DNA of 64,000 bases. Source: Anaeromassilibacillus sp. An200 (lineage in GTDB: Bacteria; Bacillota; Clostridia; Oscillospirales; Acutalibacteraceae). A program made the position numbers and the translations under genes. The stretch spans positions 1-64,000 of the forward strand of contig NZ_NFJU01000003.1 in NCBI RefSeq assembly GCF_002160025.1, given 5' to 3'. A model generated the notes under the pieces. That model was given only the letters and a program-made list of their open reading frames with translations, did no database searches and was not told the origin of the DNA. Shown piece after piece: positions 17,673 through 27,636 of this stretch. How positions within the stretch are numbered: position 1 is the first letter of the stretch; each line of letters begins with the position of its first letter.

Positions 17673-19712
17673 ATGAAGCAATGGAAAACAAAAGCGGAAA
17701 ACAGCCAAGCAGAACAAAGGCTGCGGCAGGAGGCGGGAGTTTCCCCGGTGTTTGCGCGGCTGCTGGCGGCGCGCGGCTTTACCGGAGCTGAAGAAGCACA
17801 GGCTTTTTTGCAGGGGACCGGTGCGTTTTCCCCGTTTTCCTTTGCCGGGATGCGGGAGGCCGCAGAGCGGATTCTCAGCGCTGTGGATTCCTTTGAAATG
17901 ATCGCGGTTTATGGCGACTATGACGCAGACGGTGTGACGGCCACAGCGATGCTGTACTCGTATCTCGAATCCTGCGGAGCAAATGTGACATACTATATTC
18001 CGGATCGGGAAGCGGAGGGCTACGGTCTGAACCGTGGGGCCATTGACACGCTGCATGAGAGAGAGGTCACGCTGATTATTACAGTGGACAACGGGATTTC
18101 CTCCATTGACGAAGTCACTTACGCTGCCTCCCTTGGAATTGATGTGGTGGTCACAGACCATCACCGGCCCCGTCCGGAGCTGCCCGCTGCCTGCGCGGTG
18201 GTGGATCCGCACCGTGAGGATTGCCCGGGCGGCAGCCGGGTGCTTTCCGGCGTGGGCGTGGCGTTTGAGCTGATTCTGGCGCTGGAGGGCGAGGGTTGCG
18301 ACGTGCAGGGCCTTCTGGACAATTACGCCGATCTGGTCTGTATCGGGACCATCGGGGATGTGGTGCCGCTTGTGGAGGAAAACAGGACGTTTGTGCGGGA
18401 GGGCCTGCGCCTTCTCTCGCAGACGGATCGTCTGGGCCTTCGCGCTTTACTGGAGCATGCCGGGATGGAAGACCGGGAACTGACGGCGACCAACGTGGCG
18501 TTTACCCTGGTTCCCCGCATCAACGCCACAGGACGGATGGGATCGCCGGATCGGGCGGTGCGGCTTCTTCTTTCGGAATATCCGGACGAGGCTGAAGAGC
18601 TTGCGGAGGAAATCTGTACGGATAACGACAACCGCCGCCGGATGGAAAGCGAGATTTTTGAAGGGGTTCTCGCTTTATTCACGCGTGAACCGGAACGGCT
18701 GCTGGATCGGGTGCTGGTGGCGGAAGGCGAGGACTGGCATCATGGGGTCATCGGGATTGTGGCTTCCCGGATTACGGAACGTTTCGGCAAACCCTGCTTT
18801 ATTATCTCCCGATGCGGTGAAGAGGCGAAGGGATCCGGGCGCAGTGTGGAGGGTTTTGATCTGTTTGCGGCTGTTTGCGCATGCGCCGATCTTCTCACAA
18901 AATACGGAGGCCATCCGATGGCAGCGGGCCTGAGTTTGCCGTCGGATCAGCTGGAAGCGTTCCGGAAAGCGATCAACCGCTATGCGGCGTCTCTCCCTCC
19001 GGTGTTTCCGGTGGTTTCCATCGACTGTGCGGTTGCTCCGCATGAGCTGACACTGGAGGTGCCGCGGGAAGTGGCATTGCTGGAGCCCTTTGGTACAGGA
19101 AACCCCGCGCCGCTCTTCGGTTTGTTTGGCGTGACGCTTACGGAGGTTTCCCCGATTGGCGGCGGAAAGCATCTGCGGCTGGCCGTTTCCGGTGCGGATG
19201 GGACTGTGGTGCGCTGTCTGCGCTTTGGCGTGACGCCCGATGAATTTCCGTATCGGGCGGGAGACAAGCTGGATCTCGCTGTCGCTGTAGAGGAACGGGA
19301 GTATATGGGAACGCCTTCGCTCTCAGTCTATGTGCGGGAGCTGCGGCCGGCGAGCCTGGATACGGGAGTTCTTCTGCAAAGCCGGCAGCGCTATGAGGCG
19401 GCCCGGCGCGGGGAACCGCTTTCCGCTCCGGCATGGACGGAGCTTGTTCCGACGAGAGAGGATTTTGCACTTCTCTACCGCTTTTTGCGGGAGGGAGGCG
19501 GCTTCTGCGGCGATGTGGGCGTCTTGTGGATGCGCTTGGGCGGCAAGCTTTCTTTGGGAAAGCTTTTGCTGTGTCTGGATGTATTGGCGGAACATCGTCT
19601 GATCCGGCTGGATTCGCTGGGGGATTTCCTGCGTGCCGCTCTTTTGCCGGCGTCGGGAAAGGTGGATCTGTTTTCCTCCAGGCTGCTTGAGAGCCTGAGA
19701 AAATCGGAGTGA
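17673..19712 (+). CDS. recJ: Single-stranded-DNA-specific exonuclease RecJ
   Basis: 5'-3' ssDNA exonuclease for recombination and repair. The 679-residue protein has DHH motifs GDYDADGVTATAM (~80), TVDNGISS and VVTDHHRP (~150), the DHHA1 block HHGVIGIVASRITERFGKP (~358) and GHPMAAGLSL, then an OB-fold region and an extra C-terminal extension typical of Firmicutes RecJ. I use the ATG at 17673 (MKQWKTKA), with GAGGAG 8 nt upstream; the frame is open 14 codons earlier. Only 10 nt separate it from rel. Confidence 0.93.
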   Translation: MKQWKTKAENSQAEQRLRQEAGVSPVFARLLAARGFTGAEEAQAFLQGTGAFSPFSFAGMREAAERILSAVDSFEMIAVYGDYDADGVTATAMLYSYLESCGANVTYYIPDREAEGYGLNRGAIDTLHEREVTLIITVDNGISSIDEVTYAASLGIDVVVTDHHRPRPELPAACAVVDPHREDCPGGSRVLSGVGVAFELILALEGEGCDVQGLLDNYADLVCIGTIGDVVPLVEENRTFVREGLRLLSQTDRLGLRALLEHAGMEDRELTATNVAFTLVPRINATGRMGSPDRAVRLLLSEYPDEAEELAEEICTDNDNRRRMESEIFEGVLALFTREPERLLDRVLVAEGEDWHHGVIGIVASRITERFGKPCFIISRCGEEAKGSGRSVEGFDLFAAVCACADLLTKYGGHPMAAGLSLPSDQLEAFRKAINRYAASLPPVFPVVSIDCAVAPHELTLEVPREVALLEPFGTGNPAPLFGLFGVTLTEVSPIGGGKHLRLAVSGADGTVVRCLRFGVTPDEFPYRAGDKLDLAVAVEEREYMGTPSLSVYVRELRPASLDTGVLLQSRQRYEAARRGEPLSAPAWTELVPTREDFALLYRFLREGGGFCGDVGVLWMRLGGKLSLGKLLLCLDVLAEHRLIRLDSLGDFLRAALLPASGKVDLFSSRLLESLRKSE

Positions 19713-19722
19713 GGGGAAGAAA

Positions 19723-21954
19723 ATGACTGAGAGCGCTCATATGAAGGAATTGTTTGATCCGCGCCCGCCGAAGGAGACGCTGAAAACATATGACGATCTT
19801 CTTGGGCTGATCTGTGCTTCGGAGCGCGAATACGATTTGCCGCTGATTGAAAAGGCTTATCAGCTGGCGGAAGCGCAGCACCACGATCAGCGCCGTCTCT
19901 CCGGCGCACCCTATATTTCTCATCCGCTGGCGGTAGCCTGTATTCTGGTGGAACTGGGCATGGATACCGAATCGGTGGTGGCCGGCATCCTGCACGATGT
20001 GGTGGAGGATACGCCTGTCACACTGGAACAGGTGAAAAAGCTGTTCGGCACGGAAATTGCAGGCCTGATTGATGGTGTGACCAAGCTGGGCCGCATCCCG
20101 TATTCCTCGCGTGAGGAGCAGCAGGCGGAAAATATCCGCAAAATGCTGATCGCCATGAGCGAGGATATCCGCGTCATTATCATCAAGCTGGCGGACCGCC
20201 TGCACAATATGCGCACGGCGGCCTTCTGGAAGCCGCAGAAGCAGCGTGATAAGGCGCTGGAAAACATGGAGGTTTACGCGCCGATTGCGCACCGTCTCGG
20301 CATCCGGGCCGTGAAGGAGGAGTTGGAGGATCGCTCCCTGCGCTTTCTGGATCCCGTTGCCTATGAGGAGATCGAGCAGGGGCTGGCTCTGCGCAGCGAA
20401 GAGCGGAAGTCTTTCATTGAGCTGACAAAGGAACGCATCCGCGAGCGTGTCGCTCCGGTGATCCCAAACGTGTTCCTCAGCGGCCGTGTGAAAAGTATCA
20501 ACAGCATTTACCGCAAAATGTTCATCCAGGGAAAAAACATGGATGAAATCTACGATATTTATGCAGTGCGCGTGATCGTCGATACGGTGGAGGATTGCTA
20601 CAATGTGCTGGGCATTGTGCATGATATGTTCCGTCCGCTGCCGAACCGCTTCAAGGATTATATTTCCACCCCAAAACCCAATATGTATCAGTCGCTTCAT
20701 ACTACGGTCATCGGCAAGGAAGGTATCCCCTTTGAGGTGCAGATCCGCACCTGGGAGATGCATCACACGGCGGAATACGGCATTGCGGCACACTGGAAAT
20801 ACAAGCTGGGCCTTTCCTCCCCGAATGGGGGAGACTCCCTGGAGAAGCGGCTGGCCTGGATCCGGCAGATGCTGGAAAATCAGAAGGACAGCGGCGACGC
20901 CACGGATCTGATCCGTACTATCAAATCCGATCTGGCTCCGGAGGAGGTTTTTGTCTTTACGCCGAAAGGGGACGTTATCAGCCTGCCCTCCGGTTCAACT
21001 GTCATCGACTTTGCCTACGCGATCCACAGTGCCGTCGGCAACCGTATGGTGGGCGCGAAGGTCGACAAACGCATTGTTCCGATTGACTACAAGGTGAAAA
21101 CAGGCGAGATCGTGGAGATCATGACGACCAAGGAGGTCGGCAAGGGCCCCAGCCGCGACTGGCTCAAGATTGTCAAAACGAGCGAGGCCAGGAACAAGAT
21201 CCGCCAGTGGTTCAAAAAGGAAAAGCGCGAGGAAAATATCATTGAGGGACGCGCGGAGCTGGAACGGGAACTCAAGCGTGCCAATATTGAATTTACCGAC
21301 GAGGAAATGCAGGAGTTCCTGGAGAACATCGGCAGAAAGCAGAATTGCCAGAATGTGGACGATGTCTATTCCGCCATCGGTTACGGCGGCATTCAGCTTT
21401 GGAAAATCATGCCGAAGATCAAGGAGGACTACCTCAAAAGCCGGAAGCAGGCGGATTTGCATGAGCTTCCGCCGCCCAAGCCGCCGGTACAGCAGAAAAA
21501 ACCGGCAAGCGGTGTCATGGTGGACGGCATGGATAACTGCCTGATTAAGTTTTCCCGCTGCTGCAGCCCGCTGCCCGGCGATGAGATCATCGGCTTTATT
21601 ACGCGCGGCTTCGGCGTTTCCATTCACAAGAGAAGCTGCAGCAACGTGCCGCAGGATATTGCCTCGGCTCCCGAGCCGGAGCGCTGGATTCAGGCGCATT
21701 GGGTGGGCGAGGTGAAGGAGGAGTTCAAGATTACGCTTGAAATCCTTGCCAATGACCGCAGCGGCCTTCTGGCAGACGTGACACAGCAGCTGTTCAATAT
21801 GCACGTGCCTATTCATACACTCAATTCCAGAGAGACAAAGGACGGCCGCGCGGCCATCAATGTTTCCATCACCATCAATGGGCGGGATCACCTGCAAAGC
21901 GTGATTGACCGCATGTCCCGCATCGAGGGAATTTCCTCTGTGCGCCGCCCGTAA
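19723..21954 (+). CDS. rel: Bifunctional (p)ppGpp synthetase/hydrolase Rel
   Basis: Stringent-response enzyme. The 743-residue protein has an HD hydrolase domain (SHPLAVACILVELG, HDVVEDT ~90), a synthetase domain (DIYAVRVIV, NRFKDYIS, PNMYQSLHTTV ~325), TGS (EVFVFTPKGDVISLPSGS ~411), a zinc-finger/CC region (NCLIKFSRCCSPLPGDEIIGFITRG ~605) and a C-terminal ACT domain. The RFKD loop is the RxKD type seen in bifunctional Rel/SpoT, not the ExDD of RelA. In Firmicutes rel commonly follows recJ (and apt) and precedes dtd or an MBL hydrolase, as here. Confidence 0.96.
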   Translation: MTESAHMKELFDPRPPKETLKTYDDLLGLICASEREYDLPLIEKAYQLAEAQHHDQRRLSGAPYISHPLAVACILVELGMDTESVVAGILHDVVEDTPVTLEQVKKLFGTEIAGLIDGVTKLGRIPYSSREEQQAENIRKMLIAMSEDIRVIIIKLADRLHNMRTAAFWKPQKQRDKALENMEVYAPIAHRLGIRAVKEELEDRSLRFLDPVAYEEIEQGLALRSEERKSFIELTKERIRERVAPVIPNVFLSGRVKSINSIYRKMFIQGKNMDEIYDIYAVRVIVDTVEDCYNVLGIVHDMFRPLPNRFKDYISTPKPNMYQSLHTTVIGKEGIPFEVQIRTWEMHHTAEYGIAAHWKYKLGLSSPNGGDSLEKRLAWIRQMLENQKDSGDATDLIRTIKSDLAPEEVFVFTPKGDVISLPSGSTVIDFAYAIHSAVGNRMVGAKVDKRIVPIDYKVKTGEIVEIMTTKEVGKGPSRDWLKIVKTSEARNKIRQWFKKEKREENIIEGRAELERELKRANIEFTDEEMQEFLENIGRKQNCQNVDDVYSAIGYGGIQLWKIMPKIKEDYLKSRKQADLHELPPPKPPVQQKKPASGVMVDGMDNCLIKFSRCCSPLPGDEIIGFITRGFGVSIHKRSCSNVPQDIASAPEPERWIQAHWVGEVKEEFKITLEILANDRSGLLADVTQQLFNMHVPIHTLNSRETKDGRAAINVSITINGRDHLQSVIDRMSRIEGISSVRRP

Positions 21955-21973
21955 CAGAAAAGGAGAAAACCTT

Positions 21974-22597
21974 ATGACAGAGATAACAAGCCTGGTGCTT
22001 GGCCCGCTTGAGACAAACTGCTATTTCCTGCGGGACACGGAAACCGGTGATCTGGTAATTTTCGATCCCGCATGGTACGAGCCTGCCTTGGAACAGGCGG
22101 TACAAAAGGCGGGGAAGGGCGCTGTGAAGGGCATTGTGCTGACGCACTGCCATTTTGATCATATGATGGGCGCGGCCCAGCTGAAGAAGCTCACGGGCGC
22201 GCCGATCTGGCTGCCGGTGCAGGAAAGCGGCTTTCCCGCAGATCCCACTCTAACGCTTGCCTACATGGTGCCGGGTGGCTTGGAGCCCTTTGAGGCGGAC
22301 GGCTTGATTTCAGAGGGGAAACCGCTTTCGTTTGGGAGCCTTTCCCTGCGGCCGATCCATACGCCGGGCCATACGATCGGCAGCCATTGCTTTTTGATTG
22401 ATGATATTCTGGTTGCGGGCGATACGCTGTTCTGCGGCAGTGTCGGACGCACCGATCATCCCACAGGAAATACGGCGATGATCATGCAGTCGGTGCGCCG
22501 TCTGGCGGCTCTGCCGGGCGATTACCGCGTGTTCCCGGGACACGGTCCCGAGACCACGCTGGAACGTGAGCGCCGTTTCAATCCCTATCTGCAATGA
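21974..22597 (+). CDS. MBL-fold metallohydrolase, glyoxalase II-like
   Basis: Zinc hydrolase of the glyoxalase II/YcbL type. The 207-residue protein starts MTEITSLVLGPLETNCYFL and has THCHFDHMMGA (~58), TPGHTIGSHCF (~126), VAGDTLFCGSVGRTD (~145) and a final PGHGPETTLERE, giving all metal ligands. Start at 21974 follows AAAAGGAGAAAACCTT; 19 nt after rel. Substrate not known; a thioester is the usual guess. Confidence 0.88.
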   Translation: MTEITSLVLGPLETNCYFLRDTETGDLVIFDPAWYEPALEQAVQKAGKGAVKGIVLTHCHFDHMMGAAQLKKLTGAPIWLPVQESGFPADPTLTLAYMVPGGLEPFEADGLISEGKPLSFGSLSLRPIHTPGHTIGSHCFLIDDILVAGDTLFCGSVGRTDHPTGNTAMIMQSVRRLAALPGDYRVFPGHGPETTLERERRFNPYLQ

Positions 22598-22766
22598 ACA
22601 GCTGACGGTAAAACAGATGCCATTGCCAGCGCGAGGGGCAAGGCAAAAGAAAAAGCTGAGCTCAGGACACGAATTGCGGTGAGGCTCCCCGGTATGGGGA
22701 AGCGCATTTGCATCAACCAGAGCGGCAGCGGAACCCCAGGCCCAGCCTGGAGAAAGGCGGAGTATT

Positions 22767-24251
22767 TTGAAGCTGTTCCTGTATGGTCATTCGTTTCATT
22801 ATGAGATGGAAAACCTCTGCCGTCTTTTTTTTCACCGGCAGAAAATAGAAGTCTTTGAAGACTGCCGGGAATTTGACGGCCCGGATGCCGCTTTGACGCT
22901 TGTGGAGCGGGAAGGGGAGACCCTGCACCTGCTTGTGAAAACGGCTGTCGGGGCTTATCGCGGGGAAGGACGGGACACGGTTTCCGTTGAAACGCCCCCG
23001 CAGGAGGTGGAGCGCCGCCTGGCGGTTCTGCTCTTCCGGCAGCTCACAGAGGCTTGCGGGATCTGTCCGCGCTGGGGAATTCTCACAGGGGTGCGGCCTG
23101 TCAAGTTCTTCCGTTCTCTTGTGGAAAAGCACGGGGAGGACGAAGCCGTCCGCATTTTTCGGGAGGATTACCTGGTTACGGAGGAAAAGCTGGAGCTCAG
23201 CCGCGTGACCATGCGCAACGAGGGCGCGCTGCTGGCTCGCTCACAGCCCGATTCGTGCAGTCTCTATGTCTCAATCCCCTTCTGTCCGACGCGCTGTGCC
23301 TACTGCTCGTTTGTCTCTTCCACAGTGGAAAAGACCGTCAAGCTGATCCCGGACTATGTGGAGCTGCTCTGCCGTGAACTGGAAAAAACAGCGGAAGTGG
23401 TGCGTGACTGCGGCCTGCGCGTGGAATCCGTCTATTTCGGAGGCGGCACCCCCACCGCAATCTCCGCGGAGCAGCTTGCTTTGCTGCTGGACACGGTCAA
23501 CACACAGTTCGATCTTTCACACAGCCGGGAGTTTACCGTGGAAGCCGGACGGCCCGACACCGTGACGCGCGAGAAGCTGGAGGTGCTGCAAAACAGCGGT
23601 GTGACGCGGATCAGCATCAATCCGCAGACGCTTTCCGATCAGGTGCTCCGGCGCATCGGCCGCCGCCATACGACGCAGCAGACGCTCGACGCGTTTCATC
23701 TGGCCCGCGCCTGCGGGATGAACAACATCAACATGGATTTGATCGCGGGTCTTCCGGGGGATACGGTGGAAGGCTTTCACGCAACGCTTGACGGTGTGCT
23801 CGCCCTTTCGCCGGAAAGCGTTACGGTGCATACGCTTTCCCTCAAGCGTTCGGATCAGTTGTTTCAGGATGGCGCGGGGGAGCCCGAGGGCGAGACGGCG
23901 GCACAGATGCTCGATTATGCCCAGCACCGTTTGACTGAAGAAGGCTATCTGCCTTATTATCTGTACCGGCAAAGCCGGATGGTGGGCAATCTCGAGAACA
24001 TCGGATGGTGTCTCCCCGGCTGTGAAAGCCCCTATAATGTGTACATCATGGACGAAACTCACACCATTCTGGCCTGCGGTGCGGGTGCTGCCACCAAGGT
24101 AAAGCGCCCGGGAGTGGATGAATTGGAACGCATTTTCAACTTCAAATTCCCATATGAATATATCAACCGCTTCCAGGAGGTGCTGGAGAGAAAGAACAGG
24201 GTGAAGCAGTGCTATGAGCAATTCCAAGGAACAGTATGTCCATTTTCATAA
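22767..24251 (+). CDS. hemZ: Coproporphyrinogen dehydrogenase-type radical SAM enzyme HemZ
   Basis: Oxygen-independent coproporphyrinogen III oxidase-like enzyme. The 494-residue protein has an N-terminal ~165-residue domain specific to HemZ, then the radical SAM motif CPTRCAYCSF (~173), VYFGGGTPTAIS, GVTRISINPQTLSD and NINMDLIAGLPGDT. The C-terminal CGAGAATKVKRPG fits the HemZ group (TIGR03994). The start is TTG at 22767 after AAAGGCGGAG; the 170 nt before it hold no obvious gene. No other heme genes are nearby, so heme synthesis itself is not implied. Confidence 0.87.
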   Translation: MKLFLYGHSFHYEMENLCRLFFHRQKIEVFEDCREFDGPDAALTLVEREGETLHLLVKTAVGAYRGEGRDTVSVETPPQEVERRLAVLLFRQLTEACGICPRWGILTGVRPVKFFRSLVEKHGEDEAVRIFREDYLVTEEKLELSRVTMRNEGALLARSQPDSCSLYVSIPFCPTRCAYCSFVSSTVEKTVKLIPDYVELLCRELEKTAEVVRDCGLRVESVYFGGGTPTAISAEQLALLLDTVNTQFDLSHSREFTVEAGRPDTVTREKLEVLQNSGVTRISINPQTLSDQVLRRIGRRHTTQQTLDAFHLARACGMNNINMDLIAGLPGDTVEGFHATLDGVLALSPESVTVHTLSLKRSDQLFQDGAGEPEGETAAQMLDYAQHRLTEEGYLPYYLYRQSRMVGNLENIGWCLPGCESPYNVYIMDETHTILACGAGAATKVKRPGVDELERIFNFKFPYEYINRFQEVLERKNRVKQCYEQFQGTVCPFS

Positions 24252-25158
24252 TTCCCTGACAGAGATTAACCGGTGTGCCAGAGAGGAACCGCAGGCGTTT
24301 GCGCAAACCTCGGAGCAGGCGTACCAGACGGAGCTGCGGCGCATCGCGGAGCAGGCGGCCAGGGAAACAAGGGACTGCCGCATTGTGCTTCTGGCAGGTC
24401 CCTCTGCCAGCGGGAAAACCACCACAGCCTCGCTGCTTTCCGCTTGTTTGCAGCAAGAGGGTGTTTCCTCATTTGTTTTTTCCCTGGACAATTTTTATCT
24501 GCCCGAGGAGCAGTCTCCCCGGCATCCCGACGGTGTGCCGGATTTTGAATCCGTCCATGCCCTCGATATCGAACAGATCCGATCGTGCCTGCTCTCCCTG
24601 ATCCGGACACGATCCTGCCGTATGCCGGTCTTTGACTTTGAAACGCACCGCCCCCGCCCCGAAAAACAGGAGGTGGAGCTGCCCGCTCATTCGCTGGTGA
24701 TCATGGAAGGCCTTCACGCGCTCAATCCTCTTTTGTCCGAGGGCCTTCCAAAGGAATATCTCCTGCATGCTTATCTGAGCGTCAAGCAAGGGGTGGAGCA
24801 GGGAGGGGAAATCCTGCTCTCCCCAAATGATATGCGTCTGGTGCGCCGTCTGGTGCGGGATGCGCGCTTCCGTGCCTGTACGGCGGAGCGCACGCTTGGT
24901 ATGTGGCCTTCCGTGATGCAGGGAGAGTATCGCTATATCAAACCCTTCCGGGAGCAAGCGGATATCACGATCAATACGTTCCTGGGCTACGAAATTTGTG
25001 TTCTGCGCGATGAGGCCCTGAAGCTTTTGGAGAGCGTTCCTGCCGGCAGCCCATATTTTGCGGAAGCCTCCCGCGTGGCCGCCGCCCTGGAGCATGTGGT
25101 TCCTCTGCCGCATACGCTTGTTCCGCCGGATTCCATTCTTCATGAGTTTTTGGGATAA
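24214..25158 (+). CDS. Uridine kinase-like nucleoside kinase (PRK/URK family)
   Basis: P-loop kinase likely to phosphorylate uridine/cytidine or a related nucleoside. The 314-residue protein has Walker A LAGPSASGKTTTASLL (~62), FSLDNFYLPEEQSPRHPDG (~93), PVFDFETHRP (~137) and VIMEGLHALNPLL (~162). Related clostridial proteins are often ~550 residues with an N-terminal TGS/ThrRS-like part; here that part is absent and only ~55 residues precede the P-loop. Starts 38 nt inside hemZ in another frame, so the two are tightly linked. Confidence 0.8.
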   Translation: MSNSKEQYVHFHNSLTEINRCAREEPQAFAQTSEQAYQTELRRIAEQAARETRDCRIVLLAGPSASGKTTTASLLSACLQQEGVSSFVFSLDNFYLPEEQSPRHPDGVPDFESVHALDIEQIRSCLLSLIRTRSCRMPVFDFETHRPRPEKQEVELPAHSLVIMEGLHALNPLLSEGLPKEYLLHAYLSVKQGVEQGGEILLSPNDMRLVRRLVRDARFRACTAERTLGMWPSVMQGEYRYIKPFREQADITINTFLGYEICVLRDEALKLLESVPAGSPYFAEASRVAAALEHVVPLPHTLVPPDSILHEFLG

Positions 25159-25191
25159 TGCGGCAAAAAACAAGAGTTTACAAATCGTTTC

Positions 25192-25220
25192 TTGTATTTT
25201 CTTCCGATAGATGCTATAAT
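25192..25220 (+). promoter_or_regulatory. SigA-type promoter of the zinc-ribbon gene
   Basis: TTGTAT (25192-25197), 17 bp, perfect TATAAT (25215-25220), about 30 nt before the start codon. Confidence 0.82.
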
Positions 25221-25248
25221 TGAGAAAATCCGATAAGGAGTGAGAGAA

Positions 25249-25704
25249 ATGGGCCTGTTAGAGGATGTTGTGGTGAATGCCAAATCGGCCGTGAACGTAG
25301 TGGGAAAGACGGCTGGAAAGATTGTAGATATTTCCAAGCTGCGCATCAGCGCGGGGGAATTGAACAGTGAGATTTCCAAACGGTATGAGTCCCTTGGCCG
25401 CATGGTGTACGATGCCCAAAAGACGGACAATGACGCCACAGACCTGATCAAGGAGTGTGTTGCCGCGATCGATGATCTGTATGAGCAGCTTGACGCAGTC
25501 AACGAGCAGATCTCCGCTATGCGCAACCGTACTATCTGCAAGGGGTGCGGCGCAGAAAATCCGCAAAGCGCCAATTATTGCAGCAAGTGCGGAAAAAAGC
25601 TTGAAGAGCCTGCCCCCGAAGAGCCGGAGGTCTATGACGCGGTGCCTGTTCAGGAGCAGGAGCCGCAGCCAGAGGCAGAGACAGAGGAACCGAAGGACGA
25701 ATAA
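25249..25704 (+). CDS. Zinc-ribbon protein with helical N-terminus
   Basis: A 151-residue protein. Residues 1-90 are predicted helical (VVVNAKSAVNVVGKTAGKIVDISKLRISAGELNSEISKRYESLG), residues ~95-120 form a zinc ribbon (CKGCGAENPQSANYCSKCG), and the tail is Pro/Glu rich. No catalytic motif. I use the ATG at 25249 with AAGGAG 8 nt upstream over the GTG at 25240. Monocistronic, with its own promoter and terminator; role unknown. Confidence 0.75.
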   Translation: MGLLEDVVVNAKSAVNVVGKTAGKIVDISKLRISAGELNSEISKRYESLGRMVYDAQKTDNDATDLIKECVAAIDDLYEQLDAVNEQISAMRNRTICKGCGAENPQSANYCSKCGKKLEEPAPEEPEVYDAVPVQEQEPQPEAETEEPKDE

Positions 25705-25720
25705 TTTTCGTGCTTTCATG

Positions 25721-25765
25721 AGAAAAAAGAGCCGGGATTCCATGTGGAATCCCGGCTCTTCTCTA
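25721..25765. terminator. Bidirectional terminator between zinc-ribbon gene and paa/ior operon
   Basis: Perfect stem of about 14 bp (GAGCCGGGATTCC with GGAATCCCGGCTC, 4-nt loop). The minus strand reads into TTTTTT and the plus strand into TTCTCT, so it ends both converging units. Confidence 0.9.
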
Positions 25766-25787
25766 TCTATGGAGATGAGTTTTGATG

Positions 25788-26219
25788 TTACATGCCGTAA
25801 ATTTCTTCTGCGTCCAGCAGGCTGATGCCGCTTGCCTTCAGGCATTCCACCGCCTTGTCGCTTTCGAGGACGCGAAGGATGACATAGGCTTTGCCTTTGT
25901 CCCGGCTGATAAAGGCGTACATGTATTCCACGCCGATCTCACCGTCCGCCAGAACGCGCATTGCCTTGGCGAATTCACCGGGCTTGTCGTCAATGCCCAC
26001 CGCGATCACGCTGGTGAGCGAAACCGTCAGATTGGCGGCACGCAGAGCCTCGACAGCCTCCTTCGGCTTGTCAACAATCAGGCGAAGGATACCGAAGTCA
26101 CTGGTGTCCGCGACAGAGATGGCACGGATGTCCACTCCGGCCGTTCCCAGGATCTCCGTGATCTCTGCAAGGCGGCCGGATTTGTTTTCCACAAAAATGG
26201 AAAGCTGCTGAATCTGCAT
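25788..26219 (-). CDS. Tandem ACT-domain protein
   Basis: Small-molecule sensor of 143 residues made of two ACT repeats: IQQLSIFVENKSGRLAEITEIL (1-66) and VIAVGIDDKPGEFAKAMRVL (70-140). No catalytic domain. Such proteins commonly sit beside phenylacetate-CoA ligase and indolepyruvate oxidoreductase genes, where an aromatic amino acid would be a sensible ligand. Last gene of the five-gene minus-strand operon. Confidence 0.85.
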   Translation of the reverse strand: MQIQQLSIFVENKSGRLAEITEILGTAGVDIRAISVADTSDFGILRLIVDKPKEAVEALRAANLTVSLTSVIAVGIDDKPGEFAKAMRVLADGEIGVEYMYAFISRDKGKAYVILRVLESDKAVECLKASGISLLDAEEIYGM

Positions 26220-26301
26220 AATGGTTCCCCTTTCGTTGGAATGATATCAGAATGGATTTTGGAAACCGAAACGCGCTTTGAAGCGGGCAAACGCCGTCTG
26301 T

Positions 26302-27606
26302 TTATACTTTGCGCTTGTCAATCACACGCTTGGCCTTGCCCTCGGAACGTGGAATGGACTTCGGTTCCAGCAGGCGGATCCTGGCCACAATATTCAGGGT
26401 GGATTGCAGTGCGTTCGCAATCCGGTGTTCAATGCTTTCCAGATTGCGGACGGTGTCGCTGAACATGCCTTCGGTCATTTCGATCTGCACCTCAAGCGTA
26501 TCCAGGTTGTTGATCCGGTCAACCACAAGCTGGTAGTTCGGATCCATGCCCAGCTCGAGCAGAACGCTCTCGATCTGAGACGGGAATACGTTGATACCGC
26601 GGATAATCAGCATGTCGTCCGTGCGTCCGCGCGGCTTGCTCATGCGCACCAGCGTGCGTCCGCATTCGCAGGGCGTATGGTCCAGAGAGCAGATGTCGCG
26701 TGTGCGGTAGCGCATCAGCGGGAGAGCTTCCTTGCCGATGCAGGTAAAGACCAGCTCACCGTAAACGCCGTCGGGCAGCGTTTCGCCCGTGTCGGGGTCG
26801 ATGATTTCAGGATAGAACATATCCTCGTTGATGTGCAGGCCGTTTTGAAGCTGGCATTCACAGGCAACGCCGGGGCCGGCAATTTCCGAAAGGCCGTAAA
26901 TGTCAAAAGCACGGATGGCGAGCAGCCGCTCGATCTCCTTGCGCATCTGCTCCGTCCAGGGCTCCGCACCGAAAATACCGGCGCGCACCGGAAGCGTCGT
27001 GGGGTCGATGCCCATATCGCGCACCGTCTCGCCGATATACATCGCGTACGACGGTGTGCAGCACAGAATGTCGGAGCCATAGTCCTGCAAAATCTGTACC
27101 TGGCGCTTGGTGTTGCCGGAGGAGACGGGGATCGCCGTTGCTCCCAGCTTTTCCGCGCCATAGTGCAGGCCAAGGCCGCCGGTGAACAGGCCGTAGCCGT
27201 AGGAAACGTGCACAAAATCCTCCTTTGTGCCACCTACCATCACAATGCTGCGCGCCGCGCCGGTTGCCCAGGCGTCAATATCCGCCTTGGTGTAGCCGAC
27301 GACTGTTTGCTTGCCGGTGGTGCCGGACGAAGCATGAATGCGGGCCAGCTGTGCCTTCGGAACCGCGAACAGTCCAAAGGGATAGTTATCGCGCAGATCT
27401 GTTTTTGTTGTGAAGGGAAGCTTTCGGACATCCTCAATTTCCTTGATATCGCCCGGAAGAACCCCCATTTCATCCATGCGCTTTCTGTAAACCGGGACAT
27501 TCTGATAGCAGCGTTCCACCAGTCTGCGCAGACGCTTGGACTGGATATAGTGCATCACTTCCCGGGAGGCGCATTCAATTTCCGGTTGAAAATAGTTCCC
27601 CTGCAT
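26302..27606 (-). CDS. paaK: Phenylacetate-CoA ligase (copy 1, downstream)
   Basis: Adenylates arylacetates and joins them to CoA, or works in reverse to gain ATP. The 434-residue protein has the AMP-binding loop [12 protein letters not shown] (~93), [17 protein letters not shown] (~238), [10 protein letters not shown] and a C-terminal lid domain ([23 protein letters not shown]). Same size as and clearly paralogous to the gene at 29993-31306. Fourth gene of the operon, 30 nt after iorB. Confidence 0.93.
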   Translation of the reverse strand: MQGNYFQPEIECASREVMHYIQSKRLRRLVERCYQNVPVYRKRMDEMGVLPGDIKEIEDVRKLPFTTKTDLRDNYPFGLFAVPKAQLARIHASSGTTGKQTVVGYTKADIDAWATGAARSIVMVGGTKEDFVHVSYGYGLFTGGLGLHYGAEKLGATAIPVSSGNTKRQVQILQDYGSDILCCTPSYAMYIGETVRDMGIDPTTLPVRAGIFGAEPWTEQMRKEIERLLAIRAFDIYGLSEIAGPGVACECQLQNGLHINEDMFYPEIIDPDTGETLPDGVYGELVFTCIGKEALPLMRYRTRDICSLDHTPCECGRTLVRMSKPRGRTDDMLIIRGINVFPSQIESVLLELGMDPNYQLVVDRINNLDTLEVQIEMTEGMFSDTVRNLESIEHRIANALQSTLNIVARIRLLEPKSIPRSEGKAKRVIDKRKV

Positions 27607-27636
27607 GGCAATCCTCTCCGATCCTCTGTTTTTCGC

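Noticed and set aside
19138-20793. Minus-strand 551-codon frame opposite recJ/rel
   Set aside because: Shadow of two certain genes; no promoter or motif.
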